From contig NZ_BCQR01000058.1 in NCBI RefSeq assembly GCF_001552175.1, positions 1 to 62,704 of the forward strand: a stretch of DNA of 62,704 nucleotides, in the 5' to 3' direction. Shown piece by piece: positions 50,401 through 58,547 of the stretch. The stretch's first letter is position 1. Each line of letters starts with the position of its first letter. The position numbers were made by a program, and so were the translations under genes. Below the pieces are notes generated by a model. That model was not told the origin of the DNA and did no database searches. It worked only from the letters and a program-made list of their open reading frames with translations. The DNA comes from Actinomadura kijaniata NBRC 14229. GTDB lineage: Bacteria; Actinomycetota; Actinomycetes; Streptosporangiales; Streptosporangiaceae.

Positions 50401-51888
50401 ATGAACCGACGCGGGTTCCTCGTCGCGGCGGCCGGGACGCTGGCCGCCGCCTGCTCCGACCGTCCCCCCACGACCGCCCCGCCCGCCCGGACGACTCCCC
50501 CGGCGGCGTCCCCCTCCCGGACCGGCCCCGCCGACTGGAACGCCCTCGCCAAAGGGCTGGAGGGGAGGCTGATCCGGCCCGGCGACGCCGACTACGGCGC
50601 GGCGCGGCGGCTCCACATCCCCCGGTTCGACCGGATCCGGCCCGCCGGGATCGCCTACTGCGGGAACGAGCAGGACGTCGCCGAGTGCCTGACGTTCGCC
50701 GCCCGCCAGGGCCTGCCGGTCGCGGTGCGGTCCGGCGGCCACAACTACGCGGGCTGGTCCACCGGCACCGGCCTGGTCGTGGACGTCTCCCCGCTGGACC
50801 GGGTCGAGGTCGAACGCGGCCGGGCCGTCGTCGGCACCGGCACCCGCCTCATCGACCTGTACGACCGGCTCGCCGCCGCGAAGGCGCTGGTCCCCGCCGG
50901 AACGTGCCCGACCGTCGGGATCGGCGGCCTGACGCTCGGCGGCGGCATCGGCCCGTTGACCCGCGCCTACGGGCTGACCTGCGACGTCCTGGAGTCGGTG
51001 CGGATCGTCACGCCCGACGGTCGCATCCGCGAGTGCGACGCGCGGCGCGAACCCGACCTGTTCTGGGCGTGCCGGGGCGGGGGCGGCGGGAACTTCGGCG
51101 TCGCGACCTCGTTCGCGTTCCGCACGCACGGGGCCGAGGACCTCACCGAGTTCACGGTGCGGTGGCCGTGGTCGCGGGCCGCCGACGCGGTGCGCGGCTG
51201 GCAGGAGTGGGCCCCGGCCGCGCCCGAGGGGATCTGGTCGAGCCTCCAGATCGAGAGCGACCCGGCGTCACTGTCGATCACCGGGTTCGCGCTGGACGAC
51301 CCCGACGCCGAACTCGACCGCTTCACCGGAAGGGTCGGCGGATCGCCCGACGTCACCACGCGGCGTCTGTCCTACCTGGCCGCGATGAAGCTGACCGCGG
51401 GATGCTCGGGCCGGTCGGTCGGCCAGTGCCACACCGGCGGCGACCTGCCCGGGCAGCGCCCCGAAGGGAACTACCCGCGCACCGAGTACACCGCCAAGTC
51501 CCACGTCGCGCACCGGCCGCTGCCGCCCGACGCGGTCGACGCGCTGGTGGACCGCTTCTCCGGAGGGGGCCGGCCGGGGCGTTCGGTGCTGATGGACGCG
51601 TTCGGCGGCGCGATGCGGCGGACGCGGCCGGGCGACACCGCGTTCCCCCACCGCGAGGCGCTGTTCTGCGTCCAGTACCTCGCCGACACCGGCGACCGGG
51701 ACTGGCTGCGCGGCACCCACGACGCGGTCGGCCGCCGCCTGCCCGGCGCGGGCGCCTACGTCAACTACATCGACCCGGAGCTGACCGACTGGCGGCGCGC
51801 CTACTACGGCGCGAACCTCGACCGCCTGACCAGGATCCGCGCCACCTACGACCCGAACCGCCTGCTGCGCTTCCCCCAGGCCCTCTAG
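50401..51888 (+). CDS. Secreted FAD-linked oxidase, berberine-bridge-enzyme type
   Basis: A 495-residue oxidase. The N-terminus MNRRGFLVAAAGTLAAACSD carries an RR-G-F Tat-like motif and a lipobox, so it may be a Tat-exported lipoprotein. The FAD domain has both covalent sites: His in RSGGHNYAG and Cys in PAGTCPTVGIGGLTLGGGIG, indicating a bicovalent flavin. The C-terminal BBE motif is present (YVNYIDPELTDWRRAYYG). Such enzymes oxidise sugars, alkaloids or antibiotic intermediates. Its TAG stop is shared, as CTAG, with the convergent gene. Confidence 0.9.
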   Translation: MNRRGFLVAAAGTLAAACSDRPPTTAPPARTTPPAASPSRTGPADWNALAKGLEGRLIRPGDADYGAARRLHIPRFDRIRPAGIAYCGNEQDVAECLTFAARQGLPVAVRSGGHNYAGWSTGTGLVVDVSPLDRVEVERGRAVVGTGTRLIDLYDRLAAAKALVPAGTCPTVGIGGLTLGGGIGPLTRAYGLTCDVLESVRIVTPDGRIRECDARREPDLFWACRGGGGGNFGVATSFAFRTHGAEDLTEFTVRWPWSRAADAVRGWQEWAPAAPEGIWSSLQIESDPASLSITGFALDDPDAELDRFTGRVGGSPDVTTRRLSYLAAMKLTAGCSGRSVGQCHTGGDLPGQRPEGNYPRTEYTAKSHVAHRPLPPDAVDALVDRFSGGGRPGRSVLMDAFGGAMRRTRPGDTAFPHREALFCVQYLADTGDRDWLRGTHDAVGRRLPGAGAYVNYIDPELTDWRRAYYGANLDRLTRIRATYDPNRLLRFPQAL

Positions 51889-52727
51889 TTGCTGGTCAGG
51901 TCCTCCAGGAGGGCCCGGGCGTGTGCCTCGGCGTCCTTCAGGGCCTTGACGTGCTCGGGGGCCAGCTCCTCCACGCAGCGCGTCATCTCGTGGGTGACGT
52001 GGCTGAACGCCGACTCCTCCGCGCCCCGCAGCGCCGCCCGCACGCTCGCCGAACGCGCGCCCAGCGTCGCCCACTCCAGCTCCAGGCGGGCCACCGCCTC
52101 GTCGAACGTCCGCGCGACCTCCGCGCCCTCCCGCTGGAAGTCCTCCGGGATCGGTCCGCGTCCCGCCTGCCGCGCCCGCAGCGACAGCGCCGAGATCCGG
52201 CTCGCCAGCTCCAGCCCCTCGCGGGCCAGCGGCAGCACGTCGTGGATCAGGTCGGTGACGGCCTTGGCCAGCTCCTCCACGCGGGTCAGCAGCGTCGCGG
52301 TGGCCCACTCCAGCGCCGCCGACGTGCGCGCGGCGACCCGGTCGGCGACCTCGCGCTGGCGGCGGCCCAGCTCCGGCACCACCTCGGCCTCCAGGCGGCG
52401 GCGCAGCTCGGCGCCGGTGACCCGGGTCTCGCCGGACTCGCTCCAGGCCGACCAGATGCGTTCGATGCGTTCGTTGCCGGACGCGGTGATCTCCGCGGTG
52501 ATCTCGTCGAGGGCCTCGCGGGCCCGTGCCTTGAGCCGCTCCACCCGCCCGTACAGGGCCTCCCGCCGGAACGGGTCGTTGAGGTCGCTGAGCAGCGACT
52601 GCAACCGGCGGGACACGTCGATGGAGTGCTCGGCCAGCGGGACGAGCCGGTCGGCGAGCTCGTCGAGCGTCTGCGCCCGGCGGGGGTCGGTCAGCTCGGC
52701 CACCCACCCGGGAAGGTCGTGCGCCAT
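51885..52727 (-). CDS. Hypothetical coiled-coil protein
   Basis: A 280-residue almost fully helical protein without signal peptide or membrane segment. Heptad-like Leu/Ala patterns run through most of its length (for example RRLQSLLSDLNDPFRREAL, VADRVAARTSAALEWATATL). One cysteine only. The layout recalls phasin-like or dynamin-associated helical proteins, but I assign no function. Its stop overlaps that of the BBE oxidase in a CTAG. Confidence 0.75.
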   Translation of the reverse strand: MAHDLPGWVAELTDPRRAQTLDELADRLVPLAEHSIDVSRRLQSLLSDLNDPFRREALYGRVERLKARAREALDEITAEITASGNERIERIWSAWSESGETRVTGAELRRRLEAEVVPELGRRQREVADRVAARTSAALEWATATLLTRVEELAKAVTDLIHDVLPLAREGLELASRISALSLRARQAGRGPIPEDFQREGAEVARTFDEAVARLELEWATLGARSASVRAALRGAEESAFSHVTHEMTRCVEELAPEHVKALKDAEAHARALLEDLTSN

Positions 52728-52839
52728 GCCCCCATGGTGTCACCGCCGCGCCGCCGGGACCGGCGCAACGCACCGGGCGCGGTCACGGAAAGCGTCCGCT
52801 CCCGGTAACGCTGTCGGCGAAAGGCGTGATCACGGTACC

Positions 52840-53652
52840 GTGGCGGCCGTGGCGGGCTATTCCGATGATCTGCGTCTGGCGCACATCCTCGCCGACGGAG
52901 CGGACGACATCACGACCCGGGCCTTCCGCGCGCTCGACGCGCCGGCGCTGGGCCGCCCCGACCTGTCACCGGCCGCCGAGACCGACCGCAGCGTGGAGGA
53001 GCAGGTGCGCGGTACCCTCAGCCGGGCCCGGCCCCGCGACGGGGTGCTCGGCGAGGAGTACGGCCGCACCGGGTACGGGCAGCGCGTCTGGATCGTCGAC
53101 CCGATCGACTGCCCGGAGAACTTCGTGCGCGGCGTCCCGGTGTGGGCGACGATGGTGGCGCTGCTGGAGTACGACGAGGTCGTCGTCGGCGTCGTGTCGG
53201 CCCCCGCGCTGAACCGCCGCTGGTGGGCGGCCCGCGACGGCGGCGCGTGGACCGGCCGCAACATCAACCGCGCCCAGCGCATCCGGGTCTCCCAGGTCGC
53301 CAAGCTGTCGGACGCGTCCCTGTCCTCCTCCGACCCCGCCGGATGGGAGCGCCACGACCGCCTGGACCACTTCGTGAACCTGACGCGGTCGGTGTGGCGG
53401 ACGCGGTCGTTCGGGGACTTCTGGTCGCACATGCTGGTCGCCGAGGGCGCGGTGGACATCTCCGCCGAGCCGTCGGCGTCGCTGTGGGAACTGGCCGCCT
53501 GCCAGGTCGTCGTGGAGGAGGCGGGCGGCATGTTCACCGACCTGTCGGGGGTGCCGAGCCCCGACGGCGGCAGCGTGCTGTGCACCAACGGCCGCCTGCA
53601 CGCCGAGGCCCTGCGAGCCCTCGGCGGGGGACCGCTGTCCCTGCGGGTCTGA
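52840..53652 (+). CDS. Inositol-monophosphatase-family protein (HisN-like) with altered catalytic motifs
   Basis: A 270-residue protein close to actinobacterial histidinol-phosphatase HisN along its length (GVLGEEYG, FVRGVPVWATMVALLEYDEVVVGVVSAPALNRRWWAARDGG begins identically to that family). The metal-site loop DPIDGT is DPIDCPE here: Asp87 and Asp90 remain, but Gly-Thr, which activates water, is Cys91-Pro92. The distal metal ligand in W-D-x-A is Glu217 (LWELAA). Glu72/Glu73 are kept. It may be a pseudo-phosphatase or have a changed reaction. GTG 52840 or 52849 could be the start. Confidence 0.85.
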   Translation: MAAVAGYSDDLRLAHILADGADDITTRAFRALDAPALGRPDLSPAAETDRSVEEQVRGTLSRARPRDGVLGEEYGRTGYGQRVWIVDPIDCPENFVRGVPVWATMVALLEYDEVVVGVVSAPALNRRWWAARDGGAWTGRNINRAQRIRVSQVAKLSDASLSSSDPAGWERHDRLDHFVNLTRSVWRTRSFGDFWSHMLVAEGAVDISAEPSASLWELAACQVVVEEAGGMFTDLSGVPSPDGGSVLCTNGRLHAEALRALGGGPLSLRV

Positions 53653-53751
53653 GCCCCGCCTCTGGCCGATCGCCAACTCGCGACATATCGTGGAACGGCG
53701 GACGACGTCGGCTCGTTGTCCGGTTGGGCGGCTCCGTTCTCGGAGGTGGAG

Positions 53752-53949
53752 ATGTCGACCCAGACCAAGCTCGTCATCGGTGGTGTCGCCGTCGGGTTGC
53801 TGACGCTGTGGATCTTCCCGTGGTGGATCACCGCGTTGATCATCCTCGGGGTCGTGGGCCTGCCGGTCGCCGCCTACCTGGCGCTGGACCCGTCGCAGCG
53901 CAGGCGGGTGCGCGCCCAGGGACGCAAGCGCCTCGGCAGCGGCCGCTGA
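53752..53949 (+). CDS. Small membrane protein
   Basis: A 65-residue protein with two hydrophobic segments (LVIGGVAVGLLTLWIFPWW and ITALIILGVVGLPVAAYLA) that probably form a hairpin in the membrane, and a basic cytoplasmic tail (DPSQRRRVRAQGRKRLG). GGAGGTGGAG directly before ATG 53752 is a very strong ribosome binding site. No family is recognised. Confidence 0.75.
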   Translation: MSTQTKLVIGGVAVGLLTLWIFPWWITALIILGVVGLPVAAYLALDPSQRRRVRAQGRKRLGSGR

Positions 53950-53993
53950 CCCCGGGGCAGCCCGGCCCCGGCGGGGGCCGCTAGGGTTCGGCC

Positions 53994-55190
53994 GTGGCGC
54001 AGGAGCGGATCGGGATCGTCGGAGCGGGGATCGTCGGGCTCGCGGTGGCGCGGCGGCTGGCCGAACGGCGGCCGGACGCGCGGATCACCGTCCTCGACAA
54101 GGAGGACCGGATCGCCGCGCACCAGACCGGCCACAACAGCGGCGTCGCCCACGCGGGCCTGTACTACACGCCCGGCTCGCTGAAGGCGCGGCTGTGCCGC
54201 CGCGGGATCGGGCTGCTGAAGGAGTACTGCCAGGACCGGGGCCTGCCCTACGTGGAGTGCGGCAAGGTCGTGGTCGCGCGGAGCCTCGCCGAGCTCGAAC
54301 CGCTGCTGGAGATCGAACGCCGCGCCACCGCCAACGGCGTCCCCGGCCTGCGGCGGCTGCGCGGCGCGGAGCTGACGGAGATCGAGCCGCACGCCGAGGG
54401 CGTGGCGGCGCTGCACTCCCCCACCACGGCGATCGTGGACTTCCCGGCGGTCGCCGCCTCCTACGCGGACGACGTGCGGGCGGCCGGGGGCGAGGTGCGG
54501 CTGGGCTTCGAGGTGACGGCGCTGCGGCGGGCCGGGGAACGCGTGGTGGCCGTCTCGCCGAGCGAGGAGCTGGCGTTCGACCGGCTGGTGGTGTGCGCGG
54601 GGTTGCAGTCGGACCGGGTGGCGCGGCTGGCCGGGGACGCGCCCGCGCCCGCGATCGTGCCGTTCCGGGGCGAGTACTGGCGGCTGCGGGCGGAACGTTC
54701 CCATCTGGTGCGAGGGCTGATCTACCCGGTGCCCGACCCGCGCTACCCGTTCCTCGGCGTGCACTTCACGCGGCGGGTGGACGGCGGCGTGGACGTGGGG
54801 CCGAACGCGGTGCCGGCGCTGGCGCGCGAGGGCTACCGGCGGCGTGACGTGCGGCCGCGCGACGTGTGGGACATCCTGCGGCAGCCCGGCTTCCGCGCCC
54901 TGGCGCGCCGGCACTGGCGGACCGGGGTGAGGGAGATGTACGGGTCGGCGGTGAAGGCGGCGTTCGCGGCCGAGGCGCGGTCGTTCGTCCCGGAGCTGCG
55001 CACGGCCGACCTGGTGCCCGCGCCGGCGGGGGTGCGGGCCCAGGCGGTCGACCCGGACGGCACGCTGGTCGACGACTTCCGGATCGGCCGGCTGGGCCCG
55101 GTCGTGACGGTCCGCAACGCGCCGTCCCCGGCGGCCACCTCGTCCCTGGCCATCGCCGAGTACGTGGTGGACCACCTGGCGGACCGCTAG
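53994..55190 (+). CDS. lhgO: L-2-hydroxyglutarate oxidase
   Basis: A 398-residue FAD protein of the DAO family. The dinucleotide motif IGIVGAGIVGLAVARRL opens the protein, and HQTGHNSGVAHAGLYYTPGSLKARLC is the strongly conserved LhgO/YgaF region. It oxidises L-2-hydroxyglutarate, a side product of metabolism, to 2-oxoglutarate, passing electrons to the membrane quinone pool. GTG 53994 starts 44 nt after the small membrane-protein gene. Its stop is fused as CTAG with the convergent carboxylesterase. Confidence 0.9.
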   Translation: MAQERIGIVGAGIVGLAVARRLAERRPDARITVLDKEDRIAAHQTGHNSGVAHAGLYYTPGSLKARLCRRGIGLLKEYCQDRGLPYVECGKVVVARSLAELEPLLEIERRATANGVPGLRRLRGAELTEIEPHAEGVAALHSPTTAIVDFPAVAASYADDVRAAGGEVRLGFEVTALRRAGERVVAVSPSEELAFDRLVVCAGLQSDRVARLAGDAPAPAIVPFRGEYWRLRAERSHLVRGLIYPVPDPRYPFLGVHFTRRVDGGVDVGPNAVPALAREGYRRRDVRPRDVWDILRQPGFRALARRHWRTGVREMYGSAVKAAFAAEARSFVPELRTADLVPAPAGVRAQAVDPDGTLVDDFRIGRLGPVVTVRNAPSPAATSSLAIAEYVVDHLADR

Positions 55191-56665
55191 ACCGGGACCT
55201 CCCACAGCGCGCGGTCCTCGCCGCGCGGATCGTTGACCAGGGGGTTCTTCTCGCCGTCGAAGACCTGGACGGGCCGGGTCGCGGTGTCGTAGCGCTCCCA
55301 GCCGGGGTCGCCGTCGCGGGCGAACGCCACCCACGCGCCGTGCATGGCGTCGGCGAGCCGCTGCGGCGGGTTCGGCCCGGCCAGCTCGGTGGTGTCCGGG
55401 GAGTCGAGGTTGTCGAAGGTGAAGCCGAGCTCCAGGGCGTGGCAGGCGCCGAGGTCGTGGTTGGGGGAACGCCAGGCGAACTCGTACATCCAGGTGTTCC
55501 CGGCGTGCGCGGCGGCGGCGCGGTGGGCGGGGACGCGGAACATGTGGTCGGTGACCAGCAGGGCCAGCAGCTCCCCGGCGGTGAGGTCGGCATGGCGTTC
55601 CCGGTAGGTCTCCAGCACCCCGGCGGGGACGCCCATCCCGGCCGTGATCGGCCCGACCAGGTCGAAGGTGAGCAGCCCGGCGAGCCCGGTCGGCATCAGG
55701 AACAGCCGGAACTCCTCGGCCGTGTACCCGATCAGCAGGTCGGCGTCCGCCCCCGCCCCGTCCGCGATCGCCTGCTGCGCGGGCCGGGTGAACAGGTCGT
55801 CCAGCACCGGCACCATCGCCATCGAGCACGCGGCGGTCGTCACGCCCCACCGTCCGGGGTCGGGCAGCGCGGCGACCTCGGCGGCGACGGCGGCCTGCGC
55901 CGGGATGATCGTCGCGGGGTCGAGGGCGGCGAACGCCTCGGCGGTCGGCGCGACGCCGAGCCGGGCCGCGACCTCCCGGGTGACCAGCATCGCGTCCTCG
56001 GGGGTCTGGTGGACCGCGCCCGCGCCGCTCTGCGCGATGACCCGGCGGAACAACCCCTCCTCGGCCAGGCCGAGCGACAGCAGCGTGGTGACGCTCATCC
56101 CGCCCGCCGACTCGCCGAAGATCGTGACGTTGCCGGGGTCGCCGCCGAACGCCGCGATGTTGTCGCGCACCCACTCCAGCGCGGCGATCTGGTCGCGCAG
56201 GCCCCGGTTGTCGGGCGCGCCGGGCAGGTGCGCGAAGCCCTCGACGCCGAGCCGGTAGTTGATGGTCACGCACACGACGCCGTCGCGGGCGAAGTTCGCG
56301 CCGTCGTAGACCAGGACGGATCCGGAGCCGTTGCGGAAGGCCCCGCCGTGGATCCACACCATGACGGGCAGGCCGGACGCGCCGGGGTCGGGCGTCCACA
56401 CGTTCAGGTTGAGGCAGTCCTCGCCGGGCCGGTCCGGGTCGGGGATGAGCCGGTCCATCGGCCGGGGGTAGGGCGGCTTCGGCGCGGTCGGCCCGTACTC
56501 GGTCGCGTCGCGCACGCCGTCCCAGGGCTCGGGCGGCCGCGGCGGCCGGAAGCGGTCGGCCCCGAACGGCGGCGCGGCGTAGGGGATCCCCAGGTAGGCG
56601 GCGACCCCGCGGTCGGTCTTCCCCCGGACCTTCCCGTACGCCGTCTGAACGACCGCCGCCTCCAT
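55187..56665 (-). CDS. Type-B carboxylesterase/lipase
   Basis: A 492-residue alpha/beta hydrolase of the cholinesterase-like family. N-terminal VRGKTDRGVAAYLGIPYAAPP and EDCLNLNVWTPD (disulfide-cysteine site), oxyanion loop WIHGGAF, nucleophile Ser in TIFGESAGGMSV. The His is probably in ACHALELGFTFDN. No signal peptide, so cytoplasmic. The substrate is unknown. It has an AT-rich upstream segment with TCTAGAAC near 56682 before its start. Confidence 0.9.
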   Translation of the reverse strand: MEAAVVQTAYGKVRGKTDRGVAAYLGIPYAAPPFGADRFRPPRPPEPWDGVRDATEYGPTAPKPPYPRPMDRLIPDPDRPGEDCLNLNVWTPDPGASGLPVMVWIHGGAFRNGSGSVLVYDGANFARDGVVCVTINYRLGVEGFAHLPGAPDNRGLRDQIAALEWVRDNIAAFGGDPGNVTIFGESAGGMSVTTLLSLGLAEEGLFRRVIAQSGAGAVHQTPEDAMLVTREVAARLGVAPTAEAFAALDPATIIPAQAAVAAEVAALPDPGRWGVTTAACSMAMVPVLDDLFTRPAQQAIADGAGADADLLIGYTAEEFRLFLMPTGLAGLLTFDLVGPITAGMGVPAGVLETYRERHADLTAGELLALLVTDHMFRVPAHRAAAAHAGNTWMYEFAWRSPNHDLGACHALELGFTFDNLDSPDTTELAGPNPPQRLADAMHGAWVAFARDGDPGWERYDTATRPVQVFDGEKNPLVNDPRGEDRALWEVPV

Positions 56666-56820
56666 CTGCGCCCCTCCGGTTCTAGAACACGATTCGACAA
56701 CCAGAGGGTACGGGACCGCCCGGCCCCCATCCAGGGCCCATCACCGCCCGGAGAGCGCTCCCCGTCCCGCATGCGCGAACGCCCGGACCGCCGGCCGGGC
56801 GGTCCGGGCGTCCCGGACGA

Positions 56821-56894
56821 TGGCGGAGGCAGGATTCGAACCTGCGACCTCCGGCTTATGAGGCCGGCGGGGTTCCGAGCTCCCCCACTCCGCT
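56821..56894 (-). tRNA. tRNA-Met (anticodon CAT), possibly initiator-like
   Basis: A complete cloverleaf on the minus strand: acceptor AGCGGAG / CTCCGCC, D stem GGGG / CCCC, anticodon stem CCGGC / GCCGG around CTCATAA, T arm GCAGG-TTCGAAT-CCTGC and discriminator A at 56821. Position 1:72 is an A-C mismatch, the kind of unpaired end that marks initiator tRNAs, although the usual first base is C. The anticodon stem has G-C pairs at 29:41 and 30:40 but C-G at 31:39. CCA is not encoded. CAT could also be read as a modified Ile tRNA, which I consider less likely. Confidence 0.88.
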
Positions 56895-56932
56895 GCCTTC
56901 GACACTAGAGAGCCCGGGCCCCGGCGCTCCAT

Positions 56933-57544
56933 TCATTTTTTCGGGATCAGCATCCGGGTCAGGTGGTCGCGGGCGAACGCGCGGATGGACGCCTCGTCCT
57001 CCAGCGGCAGGCCGCCGCCCGGCAGCAGCAGGAACGACACCGCCAGCCGCAGCAGCACCTCCGCCACGGTGTCGGCGTCGTCGGCGTTCCCGAAGCGGCG
57101 CAGCTGGTCGGCGAGGATGTCGCGGGCGGCCAGCATCACCGCGCCGCCGTTCATGGTGAGCTGCGGCAGGAACGCCTCCGGCTCGCTCTCCAGCACCCGG
57201 GTCATCAGCGGGTGCGTGCGCGCCCCCCGCAGCCCGGCGACGAACCCCTCCACGACGGCATCCTCGGGGGTGGGCAGGTCCTCGGTGGCCTCGGCGATCG
57301 CGGTCAGGAAGCGCCGCACCTCGCGCAGGATGACCGCCTGGAGGAGCTGCTCCTTGTTGGTGAAGCGGCGGTAGATGGTGGTGCGCGCGACGCCCGCCCG
57401 CCGGGCGACGTCCTCGACGCTGACCCGGCGCAGCCCGTAGGTCTCGAACTCGGCCAGCGCCGCGTCCAGGATGCGGGCGTCCAGGTCGTCGAGGTCGGGA
57501 GCGGTGGCCAGCAGTCCGGCCAGCGGGGTCGCGTCCGTGGTCAT
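56933..57544 (-). CDS. TetR-family transcriptional regulator
   Basis: A 203-residue regulator with HTH ILDAALAEFETYGLRRVSVEDVARRAGVARTTIYRRF and a helical ligand domain rich in Leu and Ala, suited to a hydrophobic ligand. It is divergent from the MpaB-type oxygenase gene. The gap contains a 28-nt element that recurs, at 22 of 28 positions, upstream of the P450 gene 4 kb away, so this protein is the best candidate regulator of both. Confidence 0.92.
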   Translation of the reverse strand: MTTDATPLAGLLATAPDLDDLDARILDAALAEFETYGLRRVSVEDVARRAGVARTTIYRRFTNKEQLLQAVILREVRRFLTAIAEATEDLPTPEDAVVEGFVAGLRGARTHPLMTRVLESEPEAFLPQLTMNGGAVMLAARDILADQLRRFGNADDADTVAEVLLRLAVSFLLLPGGGLPLEDEASIRAFARDHLTRMLIPKK

Positions 57545-57593
57545 ATCCGCACCCTAACCGGGGTGCCCACCGCTCTGGAACGCCCCGGAGAAG

Positions 57594-57621
57594 CAAAGCT
57601 ACAATATCCGTTACTTTGTTC
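57594..57621 (+). promoter_or_regulatory. Shared 28-bp element, copy A (before the MpaB oxygenase gene)
   Basis: Begins CAAAGCTACA and ends CTTTGTTC, with outer arms CAAAG/CTTTG forming a dyad. It is 22 of 28 identical, in the same orientation to the gene downstream, with 61854-61881. It ends 25 nt before the start codon at 57647. Confidence 0.75.
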
Positions 57622-57646
57622 TTCCCTCGCGTCCCCGGCGGTGCAC

Positions 57647-58492
57647 ATGACGAGCAAGGCCGATCCGGCTCCCCTCGGACCGACCTCCCTGACCTGGCGA
57701 TACTTCGGCGACACCCGGATGCTGCTGGTCGGCCCGCGCGCCGCCGTGCTGCAGAACATGCTCCCGGCGCTCGGCCAGGGCGTGCTGGACCACTCGGTGT
57801 TCTTCAAGGAGACGTTCGCGCGGCTGCGCCGTTCGGCCGGGCCGATCCTCGACACCGTCTACGGCGGCGCGGACGCGGCGGCCACCGGCCGGAAGGTCCG
57901 CGACTACCACCACGACATCAAGGGCACGCTGCCCGACGGCTCCCGCTACCACGCGCTGGACCCGGAGACCTACTACTGGGCGCACGCGACGTTCCTGGAC
58001 CACATGCTGTACGGGATCGAGACGTTCGTGCGCCCGCTGTCGGAGGCGGAGAAGTGGCGGATCTACGAGGAGTCCAGGACCTGGTTCCGGATGTACGGGG
58101 TCAGCGACCGGGCGATGCCGGAGGACTGGGAGGCGTTCCAGGCGTACTGGAAGCGGATGCTGGAGGAGGTCGTCGTCCCGCACCGGACGGCCCGGTACGG
58201 CGTCGGCTACGTCACCAAGGGCCTGCCCGCGCCGCCGAGGGTCCCGAAGGCGGTCTGGAGGAGGATCTCCCCGCCGCTGAACGCCGTCGCGCGCCTGCTC
58301 ACCGTCGGCGGGATGCCGCCGCGCCAGCGCGAGCTGCTGGAGCTGCCCTGGAGCGAGGCCGACGAGCGCCGCTACCGGCGGTTCGCGGCGGCCGTCCGCG
58401 GGCTGGGCCGGGTGTGGCCGCTGCTGCCGGAGACGGTCCGCTACTTCCCGCAGGCGCGCCGCGCTTTCCTCCGACAGGGTCGTCCGCGTTGA
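57647..58492 (+). CDS. Oxygenase MpaB-family protein (DUF2236)
   Basis: A 281-residue helical protein of the MpaB/latex-clearing-protein-like heme oxygenase family. WRYFGDTRMLLVGPRAAVLQ and PETYYWAHATFLDHMLYG (conserved His) are typical. MpaB cleaves a farnesyl chain in mycophenolic acid synthesis, and Lcp cleaves rubber; many actinobacterial members act on steroid or isoprenoid substrates, not yet defined. ATG 57647 is chosen; GTG 57641 is possible. Controlled through the element at 57594-57621. Confidence 0.88.
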   Translation: MTSKADPAPLGPTSLTWRYFGDTRMLLVGPRAAVLQNMLPALGQGVLDHSVFFKETFARLRRSAGPILDTVYGGADAAATGRKVRDYHHDIKGTLPDGSRYHALDPETYYWAHATFLDHMLYGIETFVRPLSEAEKWRIYEESRTWFRMYGVSDRAMPEDWEAFQAYWKRMLEEVVVPHRTARYGVGYVTKGLPAPPRVPKAVWRRISPPLNAVARLLTVGGMPPRQRELLELPWSEADERRYRRFAAAVRGLGRVWPLLPETVRYFPQARRAFLRQGRPR

Positions 58493-58547
58493 CAACCGGC
58501 GTCCTCCCCGCGACGTCTTAGAGAAAAGATCAACACGGGGAGGACAC

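Noticed and set aside
56741..56932. Short protein-coding frame over 56.8 kb
   Set aside because: The sequence is the tRNA-Met gene; the peptide PEVAGSNPASA is a known shadow of a T-arm.
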